Part shown: one piece after another, positions 49,409 through 58,728 of the stretch
Layout of the letters: every line of letters begins with the position of its first letter
Position numbering within the stretch: position 1 is the stretch's first letter
Assembly: GCA_942492855.1 (NCBI GenBank)
Contig: OW818647.1
Span: forward strand, 2,852,001-2,916,000
DNA from: G963677485 sp942492855
GTDB lineage: Bacteria; Armatimonadota; HRBIN16
Direction of reading: 5' to 3'
Length of the DNA stretch: 64,000 nt
Position numbers and translations under genes: made by a program
The notes under the pieces: model-generated
The model's database searches: none
What the model was told of the DNA's origin: nothing
What the model saw: the letters and a program-made list of their open reading frames with translations, nothing else

Positions 49409-50349
49409 AGGCCTCCTTTAGGGGCGGTGCTTTGGGTGAGTTCGGCATCGGGTTGTGCCGTTGGTTCTGGTTCGTTGGCTATTGTGATGGCATCAACAAT
49501 GGCCTGTATCCCCACAGTTTCGTCAGGTAGTTCTGCGATGTAAAAGCTGCCCCCATGAATCATCTTGGGTTCTCCCGGCAGCATAGCCGTCTTTAAGCCA
49601 TCGTCGCCTGCATTCTTGGCCAGCCTTGCCAGCGCGATCATCTGCGGGATGCTGAGGTCTGTATCACAGTTTTGTTTGGCCACCTGCATCAGTTGCGGCA
49701 GTTGCGGCAGCATTTTGGGGCTTAACATCTTTTCAAGCACGGCACGCAGCAGCTTTTGCTGGCGTTCGACGCGGCCCAGGTCGCCACGAGCATCATGTCG
49801 GAAGCGAGCATAATGAATGGCAGTTTCGCCGGTGAGGTGGCGGTTGCCCTTGCGAAGGTGGATGTAGAGCTTCTGTCCTCTGTCGACGTAATCCATGTTC
49901 TTCTCCACATCGATGTCGATGCCATTCATGGCGTCGATTACTTGCGCGAAACCATCGAGCTTAACTATGACGTAGTGGTCAAACGTGTCTCCAATGAGCT
50001 TCTCCACAGTGGGTTTGGCCAGGTCGATCCCGCCCCACGCGTATGCCGCGTTGATTCGGAAAGTCCGATGCCCCTCTATCTCAGTGCGGGTATCGCGCGG
50101 TATGGAGAGAATAGAGATGGTGTTGCTAGCGGCATCCACGTCAACACCGGCAATTGTGTCTGTATTCTTGCCTACTTCATCAAGGCCCATTACCAGCAGT
50201 TTCATGCGGTCAATGCGGAGTTCATTGGTAGCAGCCTTCTGGTGAGAGGCGGGCATCACCTTGTTCATCCCCACCATGATGCCAGCCGTCACAGCGATTC
50301 CTACGGCCAGAATGCCCAGTATGAACCAGGCAAAGCGCGATCTATTCAT
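49405..50349 (-). CDS. LytR-CpsA-Psr (LCP) family protein
   Basis: A 314-residue membrane-anchored protein with an N-terminal transmembrane helix (F-A-W-F-I-L-G-I-L-A-V-G-I-A-V-T). The LCP catalytic domain has M-G-L-D, S-I-L-S-I-P-R-D-T-R, K-L-D-G-F-A-Q-V-I-D-A-M-N-G-I-D-I-D-V and Y-A-R-F-R-H-D-A-R-G-D-L-G-R-V-E-R-Q-Q, with the pyrophosphate-binding arginines. These enzymes transfer polyprenyl-phosphate-linked glycopolymers to the cell wall or act in envelope assembly. The C-terminal ~30 residues are a low-complexity tail. Confidence 0.92.
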   Translation of the reverse strand: MNRSRFAWFILGILAVGIAVTAGIMVGMNKVMPASHQKAATNELRIDRMKLLVMGLDEVGKNTDTIAGVDVDAASNTISILSIPRDTRTEIEGHRTFRINAAYAWGGIDLAKPTVEKLIGDTFDHYVIVKLDGFAQVIDAMNGIDIDVEKNMDYVDRGQKLYIHLRKGNRHLTGETAIHYARFRHDARGDLGRVERQQKLLRAVLEKMLSPKMLPQLPQLMQVAKQNCDTDLSIPQMIALARLAKNAGDDGLKTAMLPGEPKMIHGGSFYIAELPDETVGIQAIVDAITIANEPEPTAQPDAELTQSTAPKGGL

Positions 50350-50367
50350 GTAGCGTACGTTGTTTCC

Positions 50368-50970
50368 TTAGTTATTTCTGCGGTAAATTTGATGCTCGTC
50401 CATTATTTTGACTGCTGCATCGGGTGTCAGGTAACGAATCGACTTGCCATCAGCGATGCGCTGCCGGATATCCGAAGACGATATTTGTAAATGGGGCGCC
50501 TCTATCATTGTGACGCATTCTGAAGGTGACCCTACGGGTAGATACTGTTCAACGTTCTCTACAGGATACCCGGGACGATGCAACACCAGCAATTTGCACA
50601 GGTTTAGGATCACCTCAGGCTGGTGCCACTGGGCGATCTGTAGAAGAGTATCCGTGCCGATGAGCATGGAAAAGTGGTCGTGTGGGTATATGCGGTGCAA
50701 TTCCTGCAGAGTTTCCGATGTGAATGACGGACCCGGGCGCCTGATCTCAACGTCGCAAGCTTCGAGCAGCGGGTGACCAGCAACCGATGCCTGCACCATC
50801 TGCATGCGCAGCTCCGCACTTGCCAGCTCTTCGGGCTGCTTGTGTACGGGGGTATGGCAGGGCACCAGCAGCATTCGGTCGATGCCACAAATCTCTGCTG
50901 TGTGCTGCGCCAAAATCAAATGACCGTGGTGAATGGGATTGAAACTACCCCCGTATATCCCGATATGCAT
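50368..50970 (-). CDS. nadD: Nicotinate-nucleotide adenylyltransferase
   Basis: A 200-residue nucleotidyltransferase with G-I-Y-G-G-S-F-N-P-I-H-H-G-H-L (the H-x-G-H ATP site), P-C-H-T-P-V-H-K, the L-I-G-T-D-T-L-L-Q-I-x-x-W-H segment, and the C-terminal I-S-S-S-D-I-R-Q-R-I motif. It adenylates nicotinate mononucleotide in NAD synthesis. It is immediately adjacent to the proA stop with no gap, so co-transcribed with proA. Confidence 0.96.
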   Translation of the reverse strand: MHIGIYGGSFNPIHHGHLILAQHTAEICGIDRMLLVPCHTPVHKQPEELASAELRMQMVQASVAGHPLLEACDVEIRRPGPSFTSETLQELHRIYPHDHFSMLIGTDTLLQIAQWHQPEVILNLCKLLVLHRPGYPVENVEQYLPVGSPSECVTMIEAPHLQISSSDIRQRIADGKSIRYLTPDAAVKIMDEHQIYRRNN

Positions 50971-52230
50971 CTAGCCTCTAATCTGTCCTTCACCGTGAAT
51001 GATGTATCTTGTGGTGGTCAGCTCTTTTAGCCCCATTGGGCCGCGGGCGTGCAGCTTCTGGGTGCTGATACCTATTTCGGCACCAAACCCGAATTCGAAG
51101 CCATCCGTGAAGCGGGTACTGGCGTTCACGTATACCGCCGCGGCGTCAATTCCTCGTGTGAATATCTGCGAGTGCTTCAGGCTCTTCGTGATGATGGTCT
51201 CAGAGTGGCGGGTGCCGTATTTATTGATGTGGTCGACGGCTTCGTGCACATTATCCACAATTTTCACAGCCAGTATCAGCGCGTTGTACTCCGTTGACCA
51301 GTCGTCTTCGGTGGCTGGGACTGCTGAGGGGATGTATGTGCGAGTGCGGTCACATCCACGCAGCTCTACGCCTCTTTCGTCCATAGCATCGGAAAGCAGC
51401 GGCAAGAAAAACTCCGCAATGCGTGAGTGGACCAGCAGCGTCTCCATAGCATTGCAAACACTGGGTCGCTGGCACTTCGCGTTGATGGCGATATCGAGTG
51501 CCATCTTAAGATCGGCATCATCATGAACGTAGGTATGGCAGTTACCAGCCCCCGTTTCGATGACAGGCACAATGCTGTTTTGCACCACATGGTTGATCAG
51601 CCCAGAACCACCGCGAGGGATGATGCAGTCCACCCACTTCGTCATGCGCATGAGTTCAGTGGTGGCCGCGCGGTCAACAGTCTGCACCATCTGCACGGAG
51701 CAGACAGGCAGTCCAGCCGATTCAATGGCCGTAGTCAGCACATCGGTAATGGCCTTATTGCTGTTATACGCCTCTTTACCACCGCGTAGAATCACAGCAT
51801 TTCCGCTTTTCAAGCATAGCGCGGCCGCATCAGCAGTGACATTAGGCCGGCTTTCATAGATGATGCCGATGACACCTAACGGCGAACGAACCTGCTGTAT
51901 TCGCAGACCGTTCGGCCTCACAGAGCCGCTGACGATTTCGCCCACGGGGTCTGGCAGCGAAGACACTTGCTCGATTCCTTCAGCCATTGATAGTATCCGC
52001 TGGTGATTTAACGTCAGGCGTTCGATCATTGGCTCGGTCAGGCCGTTGGTGCGGGCTGCGGCAATATCGGCCTCATTAGCCGCTAATATGGCTGGTTCCG
52101 CATCGACCAATGCATTGGCCATCGATAGAAGAGCTTGATTCTTGGCGGCAGTGCTTATTGTGGCCAGTTCATACGCTGCAGCGCGTGCGTTCATAGCTTG
52201 CTGGGTTAATGCTGTGATCACATCATCCAT
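50971..52230 (-). CDS. proA: Glutamate-5-semialdehyde dehydrogenase (gamma-glutamyl phosphate reductase)
   Basis: A 419-residue protein of the expected length. It has R-P-N-V-T-A-D-A-A-A-L-C-L-K-S-G-N-A-V-I-L-R-G-G-K-E-A, P-R-G-G-S-G-L-I, the catalytic cysteine in Q-R-P-S-V-C-N-A-M-E-T, and the closing F-G-A-E-I-G-I-S-T-Q-K-L-H-A-R-G-P-M-G. It reduces gamma-glutamyl phosphate to the semialdehyde for proline synthesis. proB is not in the window. First gene of the proA-nadD-LCP-rsfS-TPR operon. Confidence 0.97.
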   Translation of the reverse strand: MDDVITALTQQAMNARAAAYELATISTAAKNQALLSMANALVDAEPAILAANEADIAAARTNGLTEPMIERLTLNHQRILSMAEGIEQVSSLPDPVGEIVSGSVRPNGLRIQQVRSPLGVIGIIYESRPNVTADAAALCLKSGNAVILRGGKEAYNSNKAITDVLTTAIESAGLPVCSVQMVQTVDRAATTELMRMTKWVDCIIPRGGSGLINHVVQNSIVPVIETGAGNCHTYVHDDADLKMALDIAINAKCQRPSVCNAMETLLVHSRIAEFFLPLLSDAMDERGVELRGCDRTRTYIPSAVPATEDDWSTEYNALILAVKIVDNVHEAVDHINKYGTRHSETIITKSLKHSQIFTRGIDAAAVYVNASTRFTDGFEFGFGAEIGISTQKLHARGPMGLKELTTTRYIIHGEGQIRG

Positions 52231-52360
52231 GTTCTGCTCCTGTTGGTGTCACCGAAGGTGGCTGTACTCGCGGGAACCGGATAACAATTCCCATCCGTTA
52301 TATAATTATACTGGACTGTTAGTAAACAAAGGTTGCCCTTAAGGAGGACATGCCCCGCTC

Positions 52361-53056
52361 GTGGTTAAAATGAACGCAATTCTGGCTATATATTTAGCTG
52401 CTGCGAACTCTCCCTCGGCTCTACACACAGTACTCGTCTCAATCGGTAAATGGGTCGAAGGTGTCATTAATGGTGGCGGATATACCGGAATCGGCATATT
52501 GATGGCCATCGAGAGTGCCTGTATACCACTACCAAGCGAATTGATCATGCCGTTTGCCGGATACGCCGTGAGCCAAGGCAGGTTCGATATCCACTACGCT
52601 TCACTGGCTGGAGCCCTTGGCTGCATGGTGGGCAGTTACGTTGCTTACATTGCGGGTATGTATGGTGGACGGCCGTTTATCGATAAATACGGGAAGTATG
52701 TGTTGATTCGCCGGCGTGATATGGATGCGGCAGATCGCTTTTTTGACAAGTATGGTCTCTCGGCGGTGTTTATCAGCCGACTGCTACCCATCATCCGCAC
52801 CTTTATCTCCTTTCCCGCTGGGGTCAGCAGGGTACCTCTCACGCCATTTCTGTTCCTCAGCTTCGCAGGTTCTGTTCCGTGGTGCTATCTACTGACCTGG
52901 GCTGGTGTGAAGCTGGGCGAAAACTGGGGCACCGTCGGCAAATACCTGCATGGTGTTGATTACGTCATTGCCGCACTGATATTGCTGGGTATGGGCTACT
53001 GGATTTGGCACCACTTTGCACCTGAAAAAGAGAGTGCTACGGCACCTAAAAAATAG
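52361..53056 (+). CDS. DedA-family membrane protein
   Basis: A 231-residue SNARE-associated/DedA protein with A-I-E-S-A-C-I-P-L-P-S-E-L-I-M-P-F-A-G-Y, the G-x-x-x-G-S-Y-V-A-Y-I-A-G re-entrant region, F-I-S-R-L-L-P-I-I-R-T-F-I-S-F-P-A-G and a terminal helix. DedA proteins are undecaprenyl-phosphate or lipid translocases. GTG 52361 or ATG 52370 can start. AAGGAGGA at 52341-52348 is strong but about 12 bp from the GTG, and it also sits just before a 7-codon ORF (52350-52373) that ends overlapping the ATG. A TATAAT box lies at 52301-52306. Confidence 0.9.
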   Translation: MVKMNAILAIYLAAANSPSALHTVLVSIGKWVEGVINGGGYTGIGILMAIESACIPLPSELIMPFAGYAVSQGRFDIHYASLAGALGCMVGSYVAYIAGMYGGRPFIDKYGKYVLIRRRDMDAADRFFDKYGLSAVFISRLLPIIRTFISFPAGVSRVPLTPFLFLSFAGSVPWCYLLTWAGVKLGENWGTVGKYLHGVDYVIAALILLGMGYWIWHHFAPEKESATAPKK

Positions 53057-53070
53057 ATTCGGAGTAAACC

Positions 53071-54393
53071 ATGTCGATTAAATCACCAATCACCATAGAT
53101 GCCAAATATTTGGCCCCTAACCTGACCGCCGAAATGGTGGCAGAGCGATCTGAACAAGCGTCAGCTTGCGCCCGCAGTTTGCGCGAGGCCCGCTGCGCCG
53201 GGGCCGAGTTCACCGGATGGCTAAAGCCTGATGAGATACTCACGAGCGATGAAAACACGCGGCTGAACGCCAAAATCGCACAGCTCCGTGCCGAGACCGA
53301 CGTGCTTGTGGTCATAGGTATCGGAGGCAGCTACCTCGGCTCCCGTGCGGTTATTGAAGCCCTTTCCGACTGCCCGGAGCGAGTGGTGTATGCGGGCCAG
53401 AATATCAGCGCAGACTATGCCACCAAACTGATCAAGCAGCTTTCCGGCAAGCGTGTGGCTATCAACGTCATCAGCAAATCGGGAACCACCACGGAGCCCG
53501 CAGTGGCCTTCCGGCTGTTGAAGCAACTGGTGCCTGCCGACAAGCAGAGCGAGTGGATTGTGGCCACCACAGACGCCAACAAGGGCTCATTGCTCAAACT
53601 GGCCCGAGAGATGGGCTGCGCGACTTTCGTGGTGCCCGACAGCATCGGCGGACGCTACTCGGTGCTGAGTGCTGTGGGACTTTTGCCCATCGGTTACGCT
53701 GGTGTAGATATCAAAGCGCTGGTCCAAGGCGCCACCGAATGCGCCGTGCTCTGCGCGGGCAGCGATGATCCGCTGAAGAACCCGGCCCTGTTCTACGCTA
53801 CCGCCCGGAATGTGCTCTATCACCAGGGCTACAGCACCGAGCTGCTGGCTAACTTCGAGCCGCGTCTGCATACTCTAGCGGAGTGGTGGAAGCAGCTATT
53901 CGGCGAGAGCGAAGGCAAGCAGAACATCGGTCTGTTCCCAGCCGCAGTCGACTTCACCACCGACCTGCACAGCATGGGGCAGTATGTTCAAGAGGGGCGC
54001 CGGAACCTGATTGAGAGCTTCGTGATCATTGATGGGGGAGAGCCCGACCTGACGGTGCCGGCCTGGGATGTCGATGCCGATGGCATGAACTACCTTTCGG
54101 GCAAGCCGATCAGTTGGGTGAACCAGATGGCTTACGAGGCCACCGCCGCAGCACACCGTGATGGCGGGGTGCCGAATCTGACCATCCACCTTGCGGAATT
54201 GAATGCCGCCAGTCTGGGAGCCCTATTGTATATGTTTGAGTATGCGTGCGGGGTCACCTGCCTGATGCAGGGTGTCAACCCCTTCAACCAGCCTGGCGTG
54301 GAAGCCTACAAGCTGAACATGTTCAAGCTGCTGGGCAAGCCCGGCTTCGAGGGCGGCCTTGCTGCAGTTGAAGCCGTAGAGGTGAGCTTCTAA
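53071..54393 (+). CDS. pgi: Glucose-6-phosphate isomerase
   Basis: A 440-residue protein, the shorter PGI type found in Thermus, Bacillus and similar groups. The two SIS sugar-phosphate sites are G-I-G-G-S-Y-L-G-S-R-A-V-I-E-A-L and V-I-S-K-S-G-T-T-T-E-P-A-V-A-F-R; the Arg/Glu catalytic region appears in G-G-R-Y-S-V-L-S-A-V-G-L-L-P and Q-E-G-R-R-N-L-I-E-S. It interconverts glucose-6-P and fructose-6-P. It starts 14 bp after the DedA gene with GGAG upstream, suggesting co-transcription. Confidence 0.96.
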   Translation: MSIKSPITIDAKYLAPNLTAEMVAERSEQASACARSLREARCAGAEFTGWLKPDEILTSDENTRLNAKIAQLRAETDVLVVIGIGGSYLGSRAVIEALSDCPERVVYAGQNISADYATKLIKQLSGKRVAINVISKSGTTTEPAVAFRLLKQLVPADKQSEWIVATTDANKGSLLKLAREMGCATFVVPDSIGGRYSVLSAVGLLPIGYAGVDIKALVQGATECAVLCAGSDDPLKNPALFYATARNVLYHQGYSTELLANFEPRLHTLAEWWKQLFGESEGKQNIGLFPAAVDFTTDLHSMGQYVQEGRRNLIESFVIIDGGEPDLTVPAWDVDADGMNYLSGKPISWVNQMAYEATAAAHRDGGVPNLTIHLAELNAASLGALLYMFEYACGVTCLMQGVNPFNQPGVEAYKLNMFKLLGKPGFEGGLAAVEAVEVSF

Positions 54394-54414
54394 CGGCGTT
54401 GGTTGGGTCGATTT

Positions 54415-54474
54415 GTCGGGGCGGTTCGTGAACCGCCCTCCCGTGGTGAAGGGCGACCGGCGGTCGCCCCTGCG
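54415..54474. repeat. Two GTAGGGGCG-family hairpins after pgi
   Basis: GGGGCGGTTCGTGAACCGCC followed by GGGCGACCGGCGGTCGCCC. They lie 20 bp after the pgi stop, between convergent genes, and could act as terminators without U-tracts. Confidence 0.65.
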
Positions 54475-54605
54475 TCCGCAATCAAAGGGGCACGGCGTGG
54501 TTTCCGTTTACTCCGTCCGGTTCCCGGATTTTCTGAACCGCGTTACGTACACAGCATCCAAAGCGGTGGATCGTTCGATTATCTCGCAGTCGTAAACTCC
54601 GCTGC

Positions 54606-57287
54606 CTATTTACCCTCGCCGGCCCCTGCCTGGGGAATGCAATTTCGACTATAGCGGCAACCTGCTTCTTGGTATCCCGTACATCCGACAAACGGACCAT
54701 TCTTACCATTCCTCAGAGCAAGCTTACGACCGCATTTTGGGCATATCATGTTTTTGTCAGGAACAACAGCAACAGGAGGAACCATGACATCAACCTGATG
54801 CGCGCCAAGTTCGATTATTTCCTTGATAAACGGAGATGGCTTTGCCGAATCGACCATCAGATATAGATGCTCCTTAGCCCTTGTCATAGCCACATAGAAC
54901 AATCGGCGTTCCTCAGCGAAGGGATAATCATCAGGTTTTGCCTGAGCCAGTTGTAAGAGAGGATCGTCTTCAATTTGCGATGGAAATCCGTATTTTCCGT
55001 GCTCCATGCCTGCCAAGATGACAGCATCTGCTTCAAGACCTTTGGCTTTATGAACAGTCGAAAACTCAACCGTTAATCCAGATTGATGCACTGCGCAATC
55101 GGTGACTATTTCGCTTAGCTTGTTAAACCGTCCTAACACCATAACATTTTTCACATTATCTTTAGCAATATGGTCCAGAATTCTGGGTAGTAATTCCCGT
55201 TGTGAGGTTCCTTCGCCGTAGTATGCGATATGTATCATGGGCGAACCAGTTTTGTATTCTGACCATAGGTCCTTTGCGATTTGCGCCTTGTTCTTTTGTA
55301 TAAACGCCGAACTGACATCTAGCAGGCTGTCTTTAAACCGGAATGTCTGAGTGAGTTTATTGCATTTCGTGTACCCAAAATGCCTATCGAATTCGCTCAT
55401 GATAGTGACATCTGATCCCGTAAAACGATAGATCGACTGCCAGTCGTCACCCACACAAAACAGTGAAGCCTCTGGGTTCTGATCCATTATGGCTTGAATC
55501 AACTTGGCCCGTAGCAACGATATGTCTTGAAACTCATCAACGATAAGATAACGACATGGAACTCTAACCTTACCGGATGTAATATAGTCAATACTCTGCT
55601 CAACCATATCCGCGAAATCAATCTCATGATTCACCTGAAGATGCTGTCGGTATGCTGAGTATACCGGAATGAACACTTTGACAAATTCAATGGCTCGAAG
55701 CCGGTCAGGATGCATAAGTGCCCGCACTTGAATGTCACGTATCGACAATCCAGATTCTCTGAATAAGCTCATAAAGTTGTGAAGTAGATTGAGCAACGGA
55801 ATTCCGTTTGCATCACCTATTCGGAGCATCGTGCAGATTTGTGCCCCTGACATTGGATGTATAGGTACACCTCGTTTTTGTAGTTCACCTTCCATAATAT
55901 CTAGCAGCCGTCCATCTTTAGTATTATAAGTATACGTTTCAATAAGGTCGGTGCCATATAGTTTATGCAGGTTCCTCTTCCATATAATCTGCTCATGGTA
56001 TTTTTGGCTATCAACCTCTGGTGCCGTAGAGCCGTCTGTACTGACTCCGAAATGCTCAATATAAATGCTGTGTTCGGTTAATGAAAAGTCAGGTTGATAC
56101 TGCCTGTATTCACCACCACCCACACGATATTCATACTGTTTCTCATACTGATATTGGATCTGGTTGAGTGTGAGATAGTTAGCGATACAGCACTCCGAGA
56201 ATGACTTAACTTGATCACCCTTCAAAGCTCGGTATAGAAATCCCATTTTATAGGGTTCCTTCGCTTCATCAGACGTACGTGCAGCATAACCCCTATGGTT
56301 ATCCTGCGAACTCAGCAACTCCAGATCGGTGCTGTTAACTTTATCTTGATCTTCGTAAAACGGGGATTGATAACATATGAGGAAGCCCACCAATGCCTGT
56401 AATACTGCTCCATCACTTAATGCTTGTTGCAACGACACTAAGAGCCTTTTCATAGCGATCTTGTCTGTTGAACTCGCAGATACAGACGGCTTATCGTTTA
56501 AGGTCTTTCCCAAGATTTTATATCCCAGGGCGTGTACTGTCTTAACTATGACGCCCTGTGCATTGTGTTCGAGGCGTTCACCGATTTCTTCAGCAGCTTT
56601 CTTGTTATAAGCCAAAACAAATACTTCATGTGGCGCCGCGAGCCTCTCTGCCAGGATGTGAGCTACTTTACCTTTGATCACGCTGGTTTTGCCAGTTCCT
56701 GCACCAGCGACCACGAGGTTATGGTCTTCATCATGAAGGATCGCTTCGCGTTGCTCTTCTGTAAGCGGGTTCTTCTCACAGGTATCGAATAATGTTTTGT
56801 GTTTGAGCATCTGCGCAGCGACATAACGCTGATTGTGCTCAGCAATCTGCTCGTCAATGCATTCCACGGCCTTCAACCATTGCTGGGCATTTGTCAGTTC
56901 TTTTGCCGAAAGAAACTGCCGTAAGTACCAGCATTCCAGAATTTCTTTGACCAGCAACGTTTCGAGATTAGTTTGCTTCATTGAATGCCTGACGTAACTA
57001 CCGCGGTGTCCTTTAAGCAGCATCTGGGGCGTAGGGGGCTCGCCCAGTTCGGAAACCACATAACAAAGATTACGTCCTACCGCCATATATGCATCCAGCC
57101 AATCCTGAGCCTTATCGACTGTTTCTGGAAAAACCATACTAACCCACGGTCGGCTGGTGAACCACTGCATCAGCAATAGCTTTTGAGTGAGGTGCGGTAT
57201 GATATCTGGTTTATTACGAACGGCAGCGACATCCGGAACCGACACTGGCTGTGTCAGAAGCTCATAAAGATCGCTCAGCCAACTCAT
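54606..57287 (-). CDS. UvrD/HelD-like superfamily 1 helicase with nuclease-like insert and zinc finger
   Basis: 893 residues. After a ~170-residue N-terminal region come the helicase motifs: P-L-T-E-E-Q-R-E-A-I, Walker A V-A-G-A-G-T-G-K-T, the Walker B-like L-I-V-D-E-F-Q-D-I, V-G-D-D-W-Q-S-I-Y-R-F, F-S-T-V-H-K-A-K-G-L-E-A-D and V-A-M-T-R-A-K. An insert at ~375-470 has a PD-(D/E)xK look (Y-Q-P-D-F-S-L..I-Y-I-E-H-F-G). The C-terminus is a topoisomerase-type zinc ribbon, C-P-K-C-G-R-K then C-x7-C. The closest known plan is DNA helicase IV. The gene is clearly AT-richer than its neighbours, suggesting transfer. Confidence 0.85.
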   Translation of the reverse strand: MSWLSDLYELLTQPVSVPDVAAVRNKPDIIPHLTQKLLLMQWFTSRPWVSMVFPETVDKAQDWLDAYMAVGRNLCYVVSELGEPPTPQMLLKGHRGSYVRHSMKQTNLETLLVKEILECWYLRQFLSAKELTNAQQWLKAVECIDEQIAEHNQRYVAAQMLKHKTLFDTCEKNPLTEEQREAILHDEDHNLVVAGAGTGKTSVIKGKVAHILAERLAAPHEVFVLAYNKKAAEEIGERLEHNAQGVIVKTVHALGYKILGKTLNDKPSVSASSTDKIAMKRLLVSLQQALSDGAVLQALVGFLICYQSPFYEDQDKVNSTDLELLSSQDNHRGYAARTSDEAKEPYKMGFLYRALKGDQVKSFSECCIANYLTLNQIQYQYEKQYEYRVGGGEYRQYQPDFSLTEHSIYIEHFGVSTDGSTAPEVDSQKYHEQIIWKRNLHKLYGTDLIETYTYNTKDGRLLDIMEGELQKRGVPIHPMSGAQICTMLRIGDANGIPLLNLLHNFMSLFRESGLSIRDIQVRALMHPDRLRAIEFVKVFIPVYSAYRQHLQVNHEIDFADMVEQSIDYITSGKVRVPCRYLIVDEFQDISLLRAKLIQAIMDQNPEASLFCVGDDWQSIYRFTGSDVTIMSEFDRHFGYTKCNKLTQTFRFKDSLLDVSSAFIQKNKAQIAKDLWSEYKTGSPMIHIAYYGEGTSQRELLPRILDHIAKDNVKNVMVLGRFNKLSEIVTDCAVHQSGLTVEFSTVHKAKGLEADAVILAGMEHGKYGFPSQIEDDPLLQLAQAKPDDYPFAEERRLFYVAMTRAKEHLYLMVDSAKPSPFIKEIIELGAHQVDVMVPPVAVVPDKNMICPKCGRKLALRNGKNGPFVGCTGYQEAGCRYSRNCIPQAGAGEGK

Positions 57288-57510
57288 TTACAAGCTACCC
57301 CCTGCGATAGACGGCCACATTAATGATGTGATCTCCAAGAAAATACTCCTTTGGGTTTCCATATCTTGTTGATAGTGAGATTATACGATATCTATGAATA
57401 GAACACGTGCGGTACCTGCCCTATAAAAAGCAATCATCCCCCGGGTGAACCCGACGGGCGGTAATAAGCCGTGGCATTCATGCCGCGGGGGGCCTCGCGT
57501 GGGTGCATCG

Positions 57511-57558
57511 GTAGGGGCGTGGTTTCCACGCCCTGGGCGGGGTGACCCCGCCCCTACC
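57511..57558. repeat. GTAGGGGCG-family double hairpin
   Basis: GTAGGGGCGTGGTTTCCACGCCC followed by GGGCGGGGTGACCCCGCCCC. The flanking gap 57288-57712 otherwise contains a GCCAATAGGGGGAGATTGGC relative at ~57602 and the terminator at 57661; no gene is seen. Confidence 0.65.
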
Positions 57559-57660
57559 GCCGGATGTCTATACTGCTGATGACATGGAAGGGACGGGAAA
57601 TGCCAATAGGGGGAGATTGGCCTCCCTCTCCCCGTGACACACCATCCCCCCTAAAATGCA

Positions 57661-57700
57661 AACATCCCCCGCCGGGAGAACCCGGCGGGGGATGTTTTGG
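57661..57700 (-). terminator. Strong hairpin terminator after the PFOR-DHOD operon
   Basis: Perfect 16-bp arms AACATCCCCCGCCGGG (57661-57676) and CCCGGCGGGGGATGTT (57681-57696) with an AGAA loop. On the minus strand it is followed by TGCATTTTA; the plus strand has GTTTT, so it could work in both directions. It lies 17 bp after the DHOD-like stop. Confidence 0.78.
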
Positions 57701-57712
57701 CGGATCAGATAC

Positions 57713-58717
57713 CTACCAGCGGACCTGGTAGCTCTTCAGGGTCTTCAGGTAGTTGGCGCGAGCAAAGGCGGCGGGTTCCGCCACGTGCTGCTGGCTCATA
57801 CTTCCTATGCACTGGGCAGCACTCTCGTAGTCGTGCTCCGTCAGCCAGTCGCTCATCTCCTGCAGCATCTCTGTAATGCGCTTCGGACCGTTCTCAAGCA
57901 CCTCACTGGCGACCATCGCCACCTTCGCACCGGCCATCAACGCCTTCAGGGCGTCCATGCCAGAATGCACACCGGTGGTCAGAGCCAGATCGGACTTCAC
58001 CTTGCCGCTCATGATCGCCACCCAGCGAAGTGCCAGGCGCATCTCATAGCTCTTGCTCAACTTCAGATCGGGAACGACCTCAAGGGCCTCCAGATCGAGG
58101 TCAGGCTGGTAGAAGCGGTTGAACATGACCAGACCATCCGCGCCGGCCTCTGCAAACCGGCGGATCACCCAGGGCGTTGCGCTGAAGAACGGGCTCAGCT
58201 TCATCGCCACAGGGATGCTCACAGCCTTTTTAACATCGGACAGCACGTCCAGATAGACCTGCTCGATTTCGCTGCTGGTGATCTTGGGATCGGTGGGCAG
58301 ATAGTAGAGGTTTAACTCAAGCGCATCAGCACCGGCCGACTGGATTTTGGACGCGTAGTCCACCCAGCCGCCCGTGCTCACACCGTTCAAGCTGCCGATG
58401 ATAGGGACATCCACCAGCTTCTTGCCCTGTTTGATCAAGTCAAGATAGGCCTCTGGGCCCACTTTATAATCTTCAGCCTCAGGGAAGTAGCTGATCGCTT
58501 CCGCGGAGCTCTCCGTGCCCGAGGTGAGGTAGTAGTCGAGGTGCTGACCCTCCATGGTGATCTGCTCTTCAAACAAAGAGTGCATCACGATGGCACCAGC
58601 TCCGGCGTCTGCCAGCTTCTTAATGCCCTCCACAGTGTATGTGACGGGTGACGAAGAGGCGACGATGGGGTTCTTTAACTCTAACCCCAGGTATGTGGTT
58701 CTCAGATCCATTGTCAT
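57713..58717 (-). CDS. Dihydroorotate dehydrogenase-like flavoprotein
   Basis: A 334-residue DHOD-like TIM-barrel flavoprotein beginning D-L-R-T-T-Y-L-G-L-E-L-K-N-P-I-V-A-S-S-S. It has G-A-G-A-I-V-M-H-S-L-F-E-E-Q-I, A-L-E-L-N-L-Y, V-A-M-K-L-S-P-F-F, L-V-M-F-N-R-F and the FMN-phosphate end A-L-T-T-G-V-H-S-G-M-D-A-L-K-A-L. Proteins of this type regularly follow PFOR genes, and they lack the exact PyrD catalytic loop. A redox role coupled to PFOR or ferredoxin is more likely than pyrimidine synthesis. ATG 58711 is an alternative start. Confidence 0.88.
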   Translation of the reverse strand: MTMDLRTTYLGLELKNPIVASSSPVTYTVEGIKKLADAGAGAIVMHSLFEEQITMEGQHLDYYLTSGTESSAEAISYFPEAEDYKVGPEAYLDLIKQGKKLVDVPIIGSLNGVSTGGWVDYASKIQSAGADALELNLYYLPTDPKITSSEIEQVYLDVLSDVKKAVSIPVAMKLSPFFSATPWVIRRFAEAGADGLVMFNRFYQPDLDLEALEVVPDLKLSKSYEMRLALRWVAIMSGKVKSDLALTTGVHSGMDALKALMAGAKVAMVASEVLENGPKRITEMLQEMSDWLTEHDYESAAQCIGSMSQQHVAEPAAFARANYLKTLKSYQVRW

Positions 58718-58728
58718 CTCCTTCTCCG

